The notes under the pieces were generated by a model that worked only from the letters and a program-made list of their open reading frames with translations, was not told the origin of the DNA and searched no databases. A stretch of DNA of 64,000 nucleotides from Rhodospirillales bacterium (GTDB lineage Bacteria > Pseudomonadota > Alphaproteobacteria > ATCC43930 > CGMCC-115725): positions 62,001 to 126,000 of the forward strand of contig JAQGIC010000062.1 of NCBI GenBank assembly GCA_028288725.1, in the 5' to 3' direction. Below, one piece after another: positions 16,661 through 24,648 of this stretch (the stretch's first letter is position 1; every line of letters begins with the position of its first letter). The position numbers were made by a program, and so were the translations under genes.

Positions 16661-16801
16661 ATGTCGCTCGATGACACTGCGAGCCTGGTTCGTAGCGACG
16701 GCAGCGCGGCGCGCGATCTTCTCGATGATGCCGCCCAATCGGACACAGCGCTGACCGTGCAGTTCAACGATCGCATGACGATCTGGACGCGCCCCGCCTA
16801 A
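16661..16801 (+). CDS. Doubtful small ORF (46 residues)
   Basis: An open frame from the ATG at 16661 to TAA at 16801, with no convincing ribosome-binding site. The frame stays open upstream to 16466. The product MSLDDTASLVRSDGSAARD... ends in ALTVQFNDRMTIWTRPA, which faintly resembles the C-terminal tail of exonuclease VII large subunits (LVRDxxG...LTLRFxDG). It could be a gene remnant or a chance frame. It faces the hypothetical gene at 16804 with a two-base gap. Confidence 0.2.
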   Translation: MSLDDTASLVRSDGSAARDLLDDAAQSDTALTVQFNDRMTIWTRPA

Positions 16802-16803
16802 GG

Positions 16804-17160
16804 CTAAGATCCGATCCCCTGGGCTATCCGGGCCTGATAGTCGACGGCGTCGCTGAAATTTGTGGCAACGCGGAGCGCGCGGGCAATCGCCTCCGGGTTT
16901 GCGGCCTTGCCGACGGCTGCGGCGAAGATAAGGATGGCGCGGCGGGCATCGCCGTTGACGGCGAGAGAGAGGGCGTCGATGGATGTCGCCTTGCCGGACG
17001 GCACCGCGGTGCTGGTCGCGCCGGCCCGCTGCTCGGCGGCAAAGCGGCGGATCGCCGTCGCATCCTCCGCCGTCGGAACTTCCACCTCCACACGGACGAA
17101 GGCGCGCTTCTCACGATGTCGACGTACGCGGAGGGTTGCATCAACGACAAGCCGGGTCAT
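16804..17160 (-). CDS. Hypothetical protein, 118 residues
   Basis: Not recognised. The product is soluble and Ala/Arg/Val-rich, with a basic N-terminus (TRLVVDATLRVRRHREKR) and a C-terminal helical half (AILIFAAAVGKAANPEAIARAL). No signal peptide or membrane segment is seen. The ATG at 17160 follows AGGGA with suitable spacing. Immediately upstream lie two perfect palindromes with the core GTTTCCGGAAAC, suggesting tight regulation. Codon use resembles the neighbours. Function unknown. Confidence 0.5.
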   Translation of the reverse strand: MTRLVVDATLRVRRHREKRAFVRVEVEVPTAEDATAIRRFAAEQRAGATSTAVPSGKATSIDALSLAVNGDARRAILIFAAAVGKAANPEAIARALRVATNFSDAVDYQARIAQGIGS

Positions 17161-17182
17161 GTACGGTCCCTAAACGGGTGAA

Positions 17183-17222
17183 GCGTTTCCGGAAACGCGA
17201 GCCCCCGTGTTTCCGGAAACAC
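17183..17222. promoter_or_regulatory. Twin 16-bp palindromes, candidate operator
   Basis: GCGTTTCCGGAAACGC (17183-17198) and GTGTTTCCGGAAACAC (17207-17222) are both perfect palindromes with the same 12-base core GTTTCCGGAAAC, centred 24 bases apart. They lie 23-62 bases upstream of the hypothetical gene start at 17160. The central CCGG palindrome resembles LacI-family operators, but no such regulator is in the window. Confidence 0.6.
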
Positions 17223-17523
17223 AGATGGAGCCAGTCTTGGAGATTTGGCAATGCGCGGTCTCATCGCGCGCCCCCAGACCTGCCCGGCACGCGCAGCCGC
17301 TCCAGTTGACGCCGCGGGCGGCACTCCCCTATGGTCGGAGCCATGGCGATGACGGTGATATACGGCGCGTTTCCCGCGCGAATTATCCGCCCGGCTCCTT
17401 GATCGCAAGGGGTCGGGATCGTTCGTCTGCGCCGGCGCGCCCGCGGCCAGCGTCTTCTTATTCTGGCCGTTTTCGAGGCGCTTCGTTCCCCCTGGGGTCG
17501 GTGCCCGCGGCCGCAGCTCCCGG
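17223..17523. other. Leader region before ileS
   Basis: About 300 bases with no convincing gene. It must contain the ileS promoter or leader. No T-box (which would be unexpected in this group), tRNA or clear riboswitch fold was recognised. Confidence 0.4.
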
Positions 17524-20370
17524 ATGACCATTGCCATGTCCGTCGATTACCGACCGACCGTCTTTCTGCCGCAGACCGATTTCCCGATGAAGGCCGAGTT
17601 GCCGAAGCGCGAGCCGGCGCTGCTCGGGCGCTGGCAGGAAACCGGCCTCTACGAACAACTGCGCGCCAAGTCCGAGGGCCGCGAGAAATTCGTGCTGCAT
17701 GACGGTCCGCCCTATGCCAACGGCAATCTGCATATGGGCCACGCGCTCAACAAGATCCTGAAGGACATCGTGGTCAGGACCCAGCAGATGCTGGGCAAGG
17801 ATTCGGTCTATGTCCCCGGCTGGGACTGCCACGGCCTGCCGATCGAATGGAAGATCGAGGAGAAATACCGGGCGGCCAAGCAGAACAAGGACGATGTGCC
17901 GATCGACGAGTTCCGCCGCGAATGCCGGGCCTTCGCCGAACATTGGGTCGATGTGCAGCGGGACGAATTCAAGCGCCTGGGCGTGATGGGCGATTGGGAC
18001 GATCCGTACCTGACCATGGCCTATCCGGCCGAGGCGCAGATCGTGCGCGAGATCGGCAAGTTCCTGATGAACGGCGGCTTGTTCCAGGGGGCCCGGCCGA
18101 TCATGTGGTCGGTGGTCGAGCAGACGGCCCTGGCCGAGGCCGAGGTCGAATATCACGACCATACCTCGCGCACGATCCATGTCCGCTTCAAGGTCGTGGC
18201 CCCGTCCGTGCCGGCGCTCGACGGCGCCTCGGTCGTGATCTGGACCACGACGCCCTGGACCATGCCGGCCAACCGGGCGATCGCGTTCGGCGCGGCGTTC
18301 GACTATGCGGTGGTCCGGGTCGATGCGGTCGCCGACGGCAGCGAGGCCGTGGTCGGGGAAAAGCTGGTGCTGGGCGAAGCGCTGATCGACCAGGTCGCCA
18401 AGGAGGTCGGCATCGCCGCCTGGACCGTGCTGGCCAGGTTCAAGGGCGCGGAACTCGCCGGTACGCTCGGGGCCCATCCGCTCAGGGGCCAGGGCTATGA
18501 TTTCGACGTGCCGCTATTGCCGGGCGACTTCGTCACGACCGATGCCGGCACCGGCTTCGTCCATATCGCGCCCAGCCATGGCGAGGACGATTTCCAGCTG
18601 GGCCAGGCCCACGGCATCGAAGTGCCGCAGACCGTGGCGAACGACGGCAGCTATTACGACCATGTGCCGCTGTTCGCCGGCAAGCGGGTCTATACGCCCT
18701 ATGGCAAGCCGGGCGACGCCAATCCGGCGGTGATCGAGGCGATCGAGGCCGCCGGCGGGCTGCTGAAGGCCGGCACGCTGGTGCATTCTTATCCGCATTC
18801 CTGGCGCTCCAAGGCGCCGCTCATTTTCCGCACCACGCCGCAATGGTTCATCTCGATGGAGACGAACGATCTCAGGCAGACGGCGCTGCAGGCGATCGAG
18901 GATACGCGGTGGGTCCCGGCCGCCGGCCAGAACCGCATCCGCGCGATGATCGAAACGCGGCCCGACTGGTGCATCTCGCGCCAGCGCGCCTGGGGCGTGC
19001 CGATCGCGGTCTTCGTCGACAAGCGCACGCGCCAGCCGTTGCGCGACCAGGGCGTGATCGACCGGATCGCCGCCGCGGTCGAGCGCGAGGGCGCCGACGT
19101 CTGGTTCACCGCACCCGCATCCCAATTTCTCGGCAACGGCTACAATGCCGAGGATTACGAGAAGGTCACCGACATCGTCGATGTCTGGTTCGACTCGGGC
19201 TCGACCCACTCGTTCGTGCTGGAGCAGCGACCGGATCTGAAATGGCCGGCCTCGCTCTATCTGGAAGGCTCCGACCAGCATCGCGGCTGGTTCCATTCCT
19301 CGCTCCTGGAGAGCTGCGGCACGCGCGGCCGCGCGCCCTACGATGCGGTGCTGACCCATGGCTTCGTGCTCGACGAGCAGGGCCGCAAGATGTCGAAGTC
19401 GCTGGGCAACATCACCGCCCCCCAGGACGTGATCGACCAGTCCGGCGCCGATATCCTCAGGCTCTGGGTCGTGGCGTCGGACTATTACGAGGATCTCCGC
19501 ATCGGCAAGGAGATCCTGAAGTATCAGGCGGACGTCTATCGGCGCCTGCGCAATACGCTGCGCTATCTCCTGGGCGCGCTCGAGGGTTTCGCGCCCGCCG
19601 AGCGGGTCGAGCCGGCCGGGATGCCGGATCTGGAGCGATGGGTGCTGCATCGCCTGAAGGAACTCGACGGCGTGATGCGCGAGAGCACCGAGGCGTTCGA
19701 TTTCCACCGGATGTATACCGAGCTGCATCAATTCTGCTCGGTCGATCTGTCGGCGTTCTATTTCGACATCCGCAAGGACGCGCTCTATTGCGACCGGCCG
19801 GACGATCCGCGCCGGCGTGCCGTGCGCACGGTGATGGATATCGTGTTCGACAGCCTGGCCAAGTGGCTGGCGCCGATCCTGTGCTTCACCGCCGAGGAAG
19901 CGTGGCTCGCCCGCCACGGCGACGCGGCCGACGTCAGCGTGCATCTGGAGGTGTTTCCGACCCTGCCCGACGCCTGGATCGCCCCCGATCTGGCCCAGCG
20001 CTGGTCGACCATCCGCGATCTGCGCCGGGTCGTGACCGGCGCCATCGAGCTGGAACGGGCCGCCAAGCGCATCGGCTCCAGCCTGCAGGCGAGCGTTACG
20101 CTCTACGCCGACACGGCGGTCGAGGCGGCGCTGGCCGGCCATGATCTGGCCGAGATCTGCATCGTGTCCGAGGCGACCCTCAGCCTGGATGCCGCCCCAG
20201 CGGGCGCCTTCGCCATGGCCGACGTGCCGGGCATCGCGGTCACGGTCGGCCTGGCGTCGGGCGAGAAATGTCAGCGCTGCTGGCGGGTTCTGCCGGAAGT
20301 GACGACGATCGCGGCCCATCCGGATCTGTGCGGCCGCTGCGCCGACGCGGTCGATCATCACCATGGCTGA
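17524..20370 (+). CDS. ileS: Isoleucyl-tRNA synthetase
   Basis: A 948-residue class I aminoacyl-tRNA synthetase of the bacterial type. The HIGH motif is HMGH at residues 70-73 (in GPPYANGNLHMGHALNKIL) and KMSKS is at 622-626. The editing domain (about 200-390) has WTTTPWTMPANRAIAF. A C-terminal zinc finger has C916/C919 and C936/C939. It charges tRNA-Ile in the cytoplasm. ATGs at 17524 and 17536 are both possible starts. In many relatives lspA follows ileS, but here a DUF3035 lipoprotein gene follows after 108 bases. Confidence 0.97.
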   Translation: MTIAMSVDYRPTVFLPQTDFPMKAELPKREPALLGRWQETGLYEQLRAKSEGREKFVLHDGPPYANGNLHMGHALNKILKDIVVRTQQMLGKDSVYVPGWDCHGLPIEWKIEEKYRAAKQNKDDVPIDEFRRECRAFAEHWVDVQRDEFKRLGVMGDWDDPYLTMAYPAEAQIVREIGKFLMNGGLFQGARPIMWSVVEQTALAEAEVEYHDHTSRTIHVRFKVVAPSVPALDGASVVIWTTTPWTMPANRAIAFGAAFDYAVVRVDAVADGSEAVVGEKLVLGEALIDQVAKEVGIAAWTVLARFKGAELAGTLGAHPLRGQGYDFDVPLLPGDFVTTDAGTGFVHIAPSHGEDDFQLGQAHGIEVPQTVANDGSYYDHVPLFAGKRVYTPYGKPGDANPAVIEAIEAAGGLLKAGTLVHSYPHSWRSKAPLIFRTTPQWFISMETNDLRQTALQAIEDTRWVPAAGQNRIRAMIETRPDWCISRQRAWGVPIAVFVDKRTRQPLRDQGVIDRIAAAVEREGADVWFTAPASQFLGNGYNAEDYEKVTDIVDVWFDSGSTHSFVLEQRPDLKWPASLYLEGSDQHRGWFHSSLLESCGTRGRAPYDAVLTHGFVLDEQGRKMSKSLGNITAPQDVIDQSGADILRLWVVASDYYEDLRIGKEILKYQADVYRRLRNTLRYLLGALEGFAPAERVEPAGMPDLERWVLHRLKELDGVMRESTEAFDFHRMYTELHQFCSVDLSAFYFDIRKDALYCDRPDDPRRRAVRTVMDIVFDSLAKWLAPILCFTAEEAWLARHGDAADVSVHLEVFPTLPDAWIAPDLAQRWSTIRDLRRVVTGAIELERAAKRIGSSLQASVTLYADTAVEAALAGHDLAEICIVSEATLSLDAAPAGAFAMADVPGIAVTVGLASGEKCQRCWRVLPEVTTIAAHPDLCGRCADAVDHHHG

Positions 20371-20388
20371 GCCCGAATTTATGCGGGC
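20371..20388 (+). terminator. Short hairpin after ileS
   Basis: GCCCG (20371-20375) and CGGGC (20384-20388) form a five-base-pair stem with an eight-base AT-rich loop directly after the ileS stop. There is no T tract. Weak evidence. Confidence 0.25.
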
Positions 20389-20478
20389 CCCATTCATAAG
20401 TAACGCCGCGGCTCGGCGACGGCTTGCTGCCGGCGCCGGAGTCGCGTACATAGGCGCGTCCTTCAGGTTGGGATCGGC

Positions 20479-21072
20479 ATGAAACGAACGGCATATCTTG
20501 GCACGACACTCGCCCTCCTCGTGATGGGTCTGAGTGGTTGCAGCGACACGCGCAAGGCGCTCGGCATCGACAAAGCCCCGCCCGACGAATTCACCGTCGT
20601 CTCGGGCGCGCCCTTGACGATGCCACCGGACTTCAATCTGCGCCCGCCGCGCAGCCCCTCGGACAAGCCGCCGTCCGAGACGGCCGCGCAGGCCGGTCGT
20701 CAGACGGTGTTCCGCGTTGCTGATTCGAAGGCCCAGCCCGGCGCGGCCGCCGCGCCGAAGATCGGCAGCAACGGCAAGCCGCTCAGCGCCGGCGAACAGG
20801 CGCTGATCTCCAAGGCCGGCGCCGGCGGCGCCGATCCGTCGATCCGTCAGCAGGTCGACAAGGATACCAGCCAGCTCAACGCCGACAGCAGCGGCGGCTT
20901 CGTCGACAGCCTGCTGTTCTGGCGCGAACCTGCGACCCCGGGCGAGGCGGTCGATGCCCAGCGCGAGGCGCAGCGTCTGCGCGAGAACTCGGCGCTCGGC
21001 AAGGCACCCTCGGCCGGCGATACGCCGCAGATCCAGCGCACGCAACGTGCCTGGCTCGAAGGAATCTTCTAA
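20479..21072 (+). CDS. DUF3035 (BamF-type) outer-membrane lipoprotein
   Basis: 197 residues with a lipoprotein signal: hydrophobic stretch at residues 6-19 and lipobox LSGC, lipidated C21. The sequence after it (SDTRKALGIDKAPPDEFTVVSGAPLTMPPDFNL) is the hallmark of the alphaproteobacterial DUF3035 family, linked to BamF of the beta-barrel assembly machine. The remainder is Pro/Ala-rich and probably flexible. It comes immediately before two M16 peptidase genes, the usual arrangement. It is likely anchored to the inner face of the outer membrane. Confidence 0.82.
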   Translation: MKRTAYLGTTLALLVMGLSGCSDTRKALGIDKAPPDEFTVVSGAPLTMPPDFNLRPPRSPSDKPPSETAAQAGRQTVFRVADSKAQPGAAAAPKIGSNGKPLSAGEQALISKAGAGGADPSIRQQVDKDTSQLNADSSGGFVDSLLFWREPATPGEAVDAQREAQRLRENSALGKAPSAGDTPQIQRTQRAWLEGIF

Positions 21073-21152
21073 ACAGCCACGTTCACGATCAGTGCGGATC
21101 GACCGGAGGGGGCAATCTCTTCCGGTCGCGCACAGCCGGAAGGCAGGTCCCG

Positions 21153-22559
21153 ATGCGCCGTACCGCCGCCCGATTGCTCACGACGGCTGCGGCCGTCGTT
21201 CTGTTCGGATCCGTTCTCGGAACGGCCTCGGCCGCCCCGCTGTTCGGCGAAAGCGAATTCACGCTGCCGAACGGGCTCGAAGTGGTGGTCGTGCCGAACC
21301 ATCGCGCGCCCAACGTCACTCAGATGGTCTGGTACAAGGTCGGCGCCGCGGATGAAGAGCGCGGCTGGTCCGGCGTCGCGCATTTCCTCGAACATCTGAT
21401 GTTCAAGGGCACCAAGACCCTGAAGCCCAAGGAATTCTCGGAACTCGTGGCGCGCAACGGCGGCCAGGAGAACGCGTTCACCAGCTGGGACTATACCGCC
21501 TATTACCAGACCGTCGCGATCGACAGCCTGCCGCTGGTCATGCGGCTCGAATCCGATCGGATGCATAATCTGGTCATCACCGACGAGCAGCTGCTACCCG
21601 AACGCAAGGTCATTCTGGAAGAATGGCGCATGCGCATCGGCAATGTACCGTCGTCCCAGCTCGACGAGCAGGTCGAGGCGGCGCTCTACCTCAACCACCC
21701 CTACCGGATCCCGGTGCTGGGCTGGAGCGAGGAGATGGCAAAGCTGGATCTGCCGCACGAACGGCGCTTCTACGACACCTGGTACGCGCCCAACAACGCG
21801 ATCCTGATCGTCGCCGGCGACGTCACGGTCGACCAGGTCAGGAAGCTCGCCACGCAATATTACGGCAAGATTCCGCGCAAAGCCTTACCGGAGCGGCTGC
21901 GTCCGACCGAGCCGATGCGCGAGGCCAATGCCACGGTCGAACTCATGAGCAACCGGGTGCGCAACCCGATCTGGAGCCGCGTCTATCTGGCGCCCAGCTA
22001 TCACGGCGGCGACACCAAATACGCCTATGCGCTGGAAGTGCTGGCCGAAGTGCTGGGCGGCGGCGCCAACAGCCGGCTGCATAAATCCCTGGTGCTCGAC
22101 CAGCAGATCGCGACCGGCGCCGGCGCCGGCTACGATCCGCAGCGGCTCGATCTCGGCAAATTCAGCTATTACGTCAGCCCGCGCGTCGGCACGACGATCG
22201 ATGCCGCGGCCGAGGCGGCCCAGGCCGTCGTCGCCAAGGTGCTGAGCGACGGCATCACCGCCGAAGAGGTCGACCGCGCCAAGAGCCGGCTGCAGAACGA
22301 AGTGCTCTACGCCAACGACAGCCTGTCCCAGCCGGGCAACGCCATCGGCCGGGCGCTCACCACCGGCTCGACGCTGGCCGATCTCGACGCCTGGCCCGAC
22401 CGGATCGGTGCCGTCACCGTGGACGAGGTCAACGCCGCCGCCCATGCCGTGCTGGACGGCAAGACCTCGGTCACCGCCCGTCTGCTGCCGGCAAAGCCGG
22501 GCACTCCCGGGGCCGACAAGCCCGTGCCGACGCAGATGCTGCCGGAGCAAATTCGATGA
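21153..22559 (+). CDS. M16-family zinc peptidase, catalytic member
   Basis: 468 residues with a signal peptide (cleavage near ASA-AP, about residue 28), so it should be periplasmic. The inverted zinc motif HFLEH has H77, E80 and H81. The third ligand is provided by the glutamates in ERKVILEEWR (E156/E157). The C-terminal half is the second, non-catalytic M16 domain (NRVRNPIWSRVYLAPSYHGG). It overlaps by four bases with the next gene, its inactive partner. M16 pairs degrade peptides within a closed chamber (family knowledge). Confidence 0.92.
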   Translation: MRRTAARLLTTAAAVVLFGSVLGTASAAPLFGESEFTLPNGLEVVVVPNHRAPNVTQMVWYKVGAADEERGWSGVAHFLEHLMFKGTKTLKPKEFSELVARNGGQENAFTSWDYTAYYQTVAIDSLPLVMRLESDRMHNLVITDEQLLPERKVILEEWRMRIGNVPSSQLDEQVEAALYLNHPYRIPVLGWSEEMAKLDLPHERRFYDTWYAPNNAILIVAGDVTVDQVRKLATQYYGKIPRKALPERLRPTEPMREANATVELMSNRVRNPIWSRVYLAPSYHGGDTKYAYALEVLAEVLGGGANSRLHKSLVLDQQIATGAGAGYDPQRLDLGKFSYYVSPRVGTTIDAAAEAAQAVVAKVLSDGITAEEVDRAKSRLQNEVLYANDSLSQPGNAIGRALTTGSTLADLDAWPDRIGAVTVDEVNAAAHAVLDGKTSVTARLLPAKPGTPGADKPVPTQMLPEQIR

Positions 22560-23896
22560 GCCGCCGTCTCGTCCTCCTCGGCCTGGCGCTGGGGGCCCTC
22601 ATGGCCCGGCCGGCCGGCGCCGTCACGGTCGAAAAGGTCACGAGCCCCGGCGGCATCGAGGCCTGGCTGGTCGAGGATCACGTCCAGAAGGTCATCAGCC
22701 TCAGCTACGCCTTCCATACCGGCGCCGCCGAGGATCCGGCCGACAAGAGCGGCCTGACCGAATTCGTTGCCTCGACGCTGGACGAGGGGGCGGGCGATCT
22801 CGATTCCCGGGCATTCCAGGGCAGGCTCGAGGATCTGTCCTCGTCCATCTCGTTCGAGCCGGCGCAGGATTTCTTCGAAGGCCATGTCCGCACCGTCTCG
22901 CCGCATCGCGACGAGGTGTTCGACCTCTTGCGCCTGTCGCTGACCCAGCCGCGCTTCGACGAGCCGGCCGTCGCCCGGGTGCGCGACCAGATCACCAAGG
23001 CGATCGCGGCCCGCGCCGAAGAGCCGAACGCGCTCGCGGCCAAGATCTGGTGGCGCTCGAATTTCCCGGGCCAGCCCTACGGCCGGCCGCTGCTGGGCGC
23101 CGCCAAGACCGTGGGCACCATCACGATCGACGATCTCAGATCCTATGTGCAGACCCGGTTCGGCCGCGACCAGCTGAAGATCGCGGTGGTCGGCGATCTG
23201 ACCCCGGACGAGCTGAAGCCGCTGCTCGACAAGACCTTCGGCACCCTGCCGGCGACCGTGACGGAGCCGCCGGGGCCGGCCGATGGGACGCCGGCCGATG
23301 GCGGCAAGCTGCTGCTGGTCAAGAAGCCGGTGCCGCAGTCGATCATCCTGTTCGGCCAGGCGGCGCTGCCGATCGCCGACAAGGATTATTACACCTTCCT
23401 GGTGCTGAACAACGTGCTGGGCGGCGGCACTTTCTCGACCCGGCTCGAGCATGCGGTGCGCGAGGAAAAGGGTCTGGCCTATTCGATCGGCACCGGTCTG
23501 TCGAACTATGACCATGCCGCCCTGCTGTTCGGCCAGGCCGGCACCCAGAACGCCAAGGCCAGCGAGACGATCGCCATCATCCGCCAGGAATGGGCGCGCT
23601 TCGCGGCCGACGGTCCGACCGCCAAGGAATTGAAGGACGCCAAGACCTATCTCGAGGGCGCCTATGCGCTCGGCCTGGATTCGACACTGTCGATCGCCGA
23701 GAGGCTGCTGTTCTTCCAGACCCACGGCCTGCCCAGCGACTATTTCGACCGGCGCAAGGGCCTGATCGAAAAGGTCACGCTCGCCGATGCCAAGCGCGTC
23801 GCGAAGCTGGTGCTCGACCCGGCCAAGCTCGCCTTCGTCGTGGTCGGCGATCCCGAGGGCGTGACGCCGGACCAGGTGGTCGATCCGACCGATTGA
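22556..23896 (+). CDS. M16-family peptidase, inactive partner
   Basis: 446 residues with a signal peptide (MSRRLVLLGLALGALMARPAGA). It has two M16 domains, but where the catalytic member has HxxEH this one reads GLTEFVAS, so it lacks the zinc ligands. The conserved RLEHAVREEKGLAYSIGTGL, which binds substrate in this family, is intact. ATGA overlap with the active member supports an obligate heterodimer, like mitochondrial processing peptidase alpha/beta. It is periplasmic by prediction. Confidence 0.9.
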   Translation: MSRRLVLLGLALGALMARPAGAVTVEKVTSPGGIEAWLVEDHVQKVISLSYAFHTGAAEDPADKSGLTEFVASTLDEGAGDLDSRAFQGRLEDLSSSISFEPAQDFFEGHVRTVSPHRDEVFDLLRLSLTQPRFDEPAVARVRDQITKAIAARAEEPNALAAKIWWRSNFPGQPYGRPLLGAAKTVGTITIDDLRSYVQTRFGRDQLKIAVVGDLTPDELKPLLDKTFGTLPATVTEPPGPADGTPADGGKLLLVKKPVPQSIILFGQAALPIADKDYYTFLVLNNVLGGGTFSTRLEHAVREEKGLAYSIGTGLSNYDHAALLFGQAGTQNAKASETIAIIRQEWARFAADGPTAKELKDAKTYLEGAYALGLDSTLSIAERLLFFQTHGLPSDYFDRRKGLIEKVTLADAKRVAKLVLDPAKLAFVVVGDPEGVTPDQVVDPTD

Positions 23897-23905
23897 CCCC
23901 GGCGC

Positions 23906-24586
23906 TCAGTCGAGCAGCCCGCGGCGGTCCAGCAAGCGCGTGAGCGCCGCCGTGTCGGCGGCGATCGCGTCGGCGCCCGCCGCGGCCAGGGTATCGGCCT
24001 GCCCGGGCGGGCAATGGCCGCCGCCGCAGAAGCCGATCGCCAACATGCCGGCCGCCTTGGCGGCTTCGACGCCGGGGACGCTATCCTCGACGACCAGGCA
24101 GTGCTCCGGCCGCACCGCCCGGCGGGCGGCCGCGTGCAGGAACAGGTCCGGCGCGGGCTTGCCGCGGGCAACGTCGACCGCGCTGAACACCCGGTCCCCG
24201 AACAGCGGTGCATAGCCGCCGAGCGAAAGCGCCAGCGTCAGCCGATCGGGCGGGCTCGACGAGGCGACGCAGCGGTCGATCTTCACCCGCGCCGCCAGGG
24301 CGGGCATGCCGGCGACCGGCTCAAGCTCGGTCCGGAACGTCTCGAACAGACGCGACTGCACCTGATCGGCATAGTCGCTGGGCAGCGGCCGGTCCCATAG
24401 CGCCGCCAGCATGGCCTGATTGTCCTTGCGGCTGCGGCCGATGGCGCGCCGGCAGAATTCCTCGTGCGAAATCGGATGGCCGAGCCGGTGCAGTACCGCG
24501 ACCTCGACCCGGCAGGCGAGCACTTCGCTATCGACGAGAACGCCATCGCAATCGAAGATGATGAGGGTGGTTGGCGTCGTAGCCAC
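23906..24586 (-). CDS. HAD-superfamily phosphatase (beta-phosphoglucomutase / phosphoglycolate phosphatase-like)
   Basis: 226 residues. HAD motif I is IIFDCDGVLVDSE (D11/D13), motif II ASSSPPDRL, motif III the lysine in GKPAPDLF and motif IV EDSVPGVEAA. The helical cap lies between motifs I and II, as in the subfamily that acts on small phosphosugars or phosphoglycolate. The start appears to be GTG at 24586. The substrate cannot be assigned. It is divergent from mutL and ends 10 bases from the convergent M16 gene. Confidence 0.85.
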   Translation of the reverse strand: MATTPTTLIIFDCDGVLVDSEVLACRVEVAVLHRLGHPISHEEFCRRAIGRSRKDNQAMLAALWDRPLPSDYADQVQSRLFETFRTELEPVAGMPALAARVKIDRCVASSSPPDRLTLALSLGGYAPLFGDRVFSAVDVARGKPAPDLFLHAAARRAVRPEHCLVVEDSVPGVEAAKAAGMLAIGFCGGGHCPPGQADTLAAAGADAIAADTAALTRLLDRRGLLD

Positions 24587-24648
24587 GATATATAGTGTTC
24601 CTTCGTGAAAGAGCTCCTTCGTTCTAGCAAGCCCAACAGCCGAGCGCC

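Noticed and set aside
18514-21045. Long minus-strand open frame (843 codons) antisense to ileS and the DUF3035 gene
   Set aside because: Arg/His/Asp-rich shadow of strongly supported genes on the other strand; no ribosome-binding site or domain.
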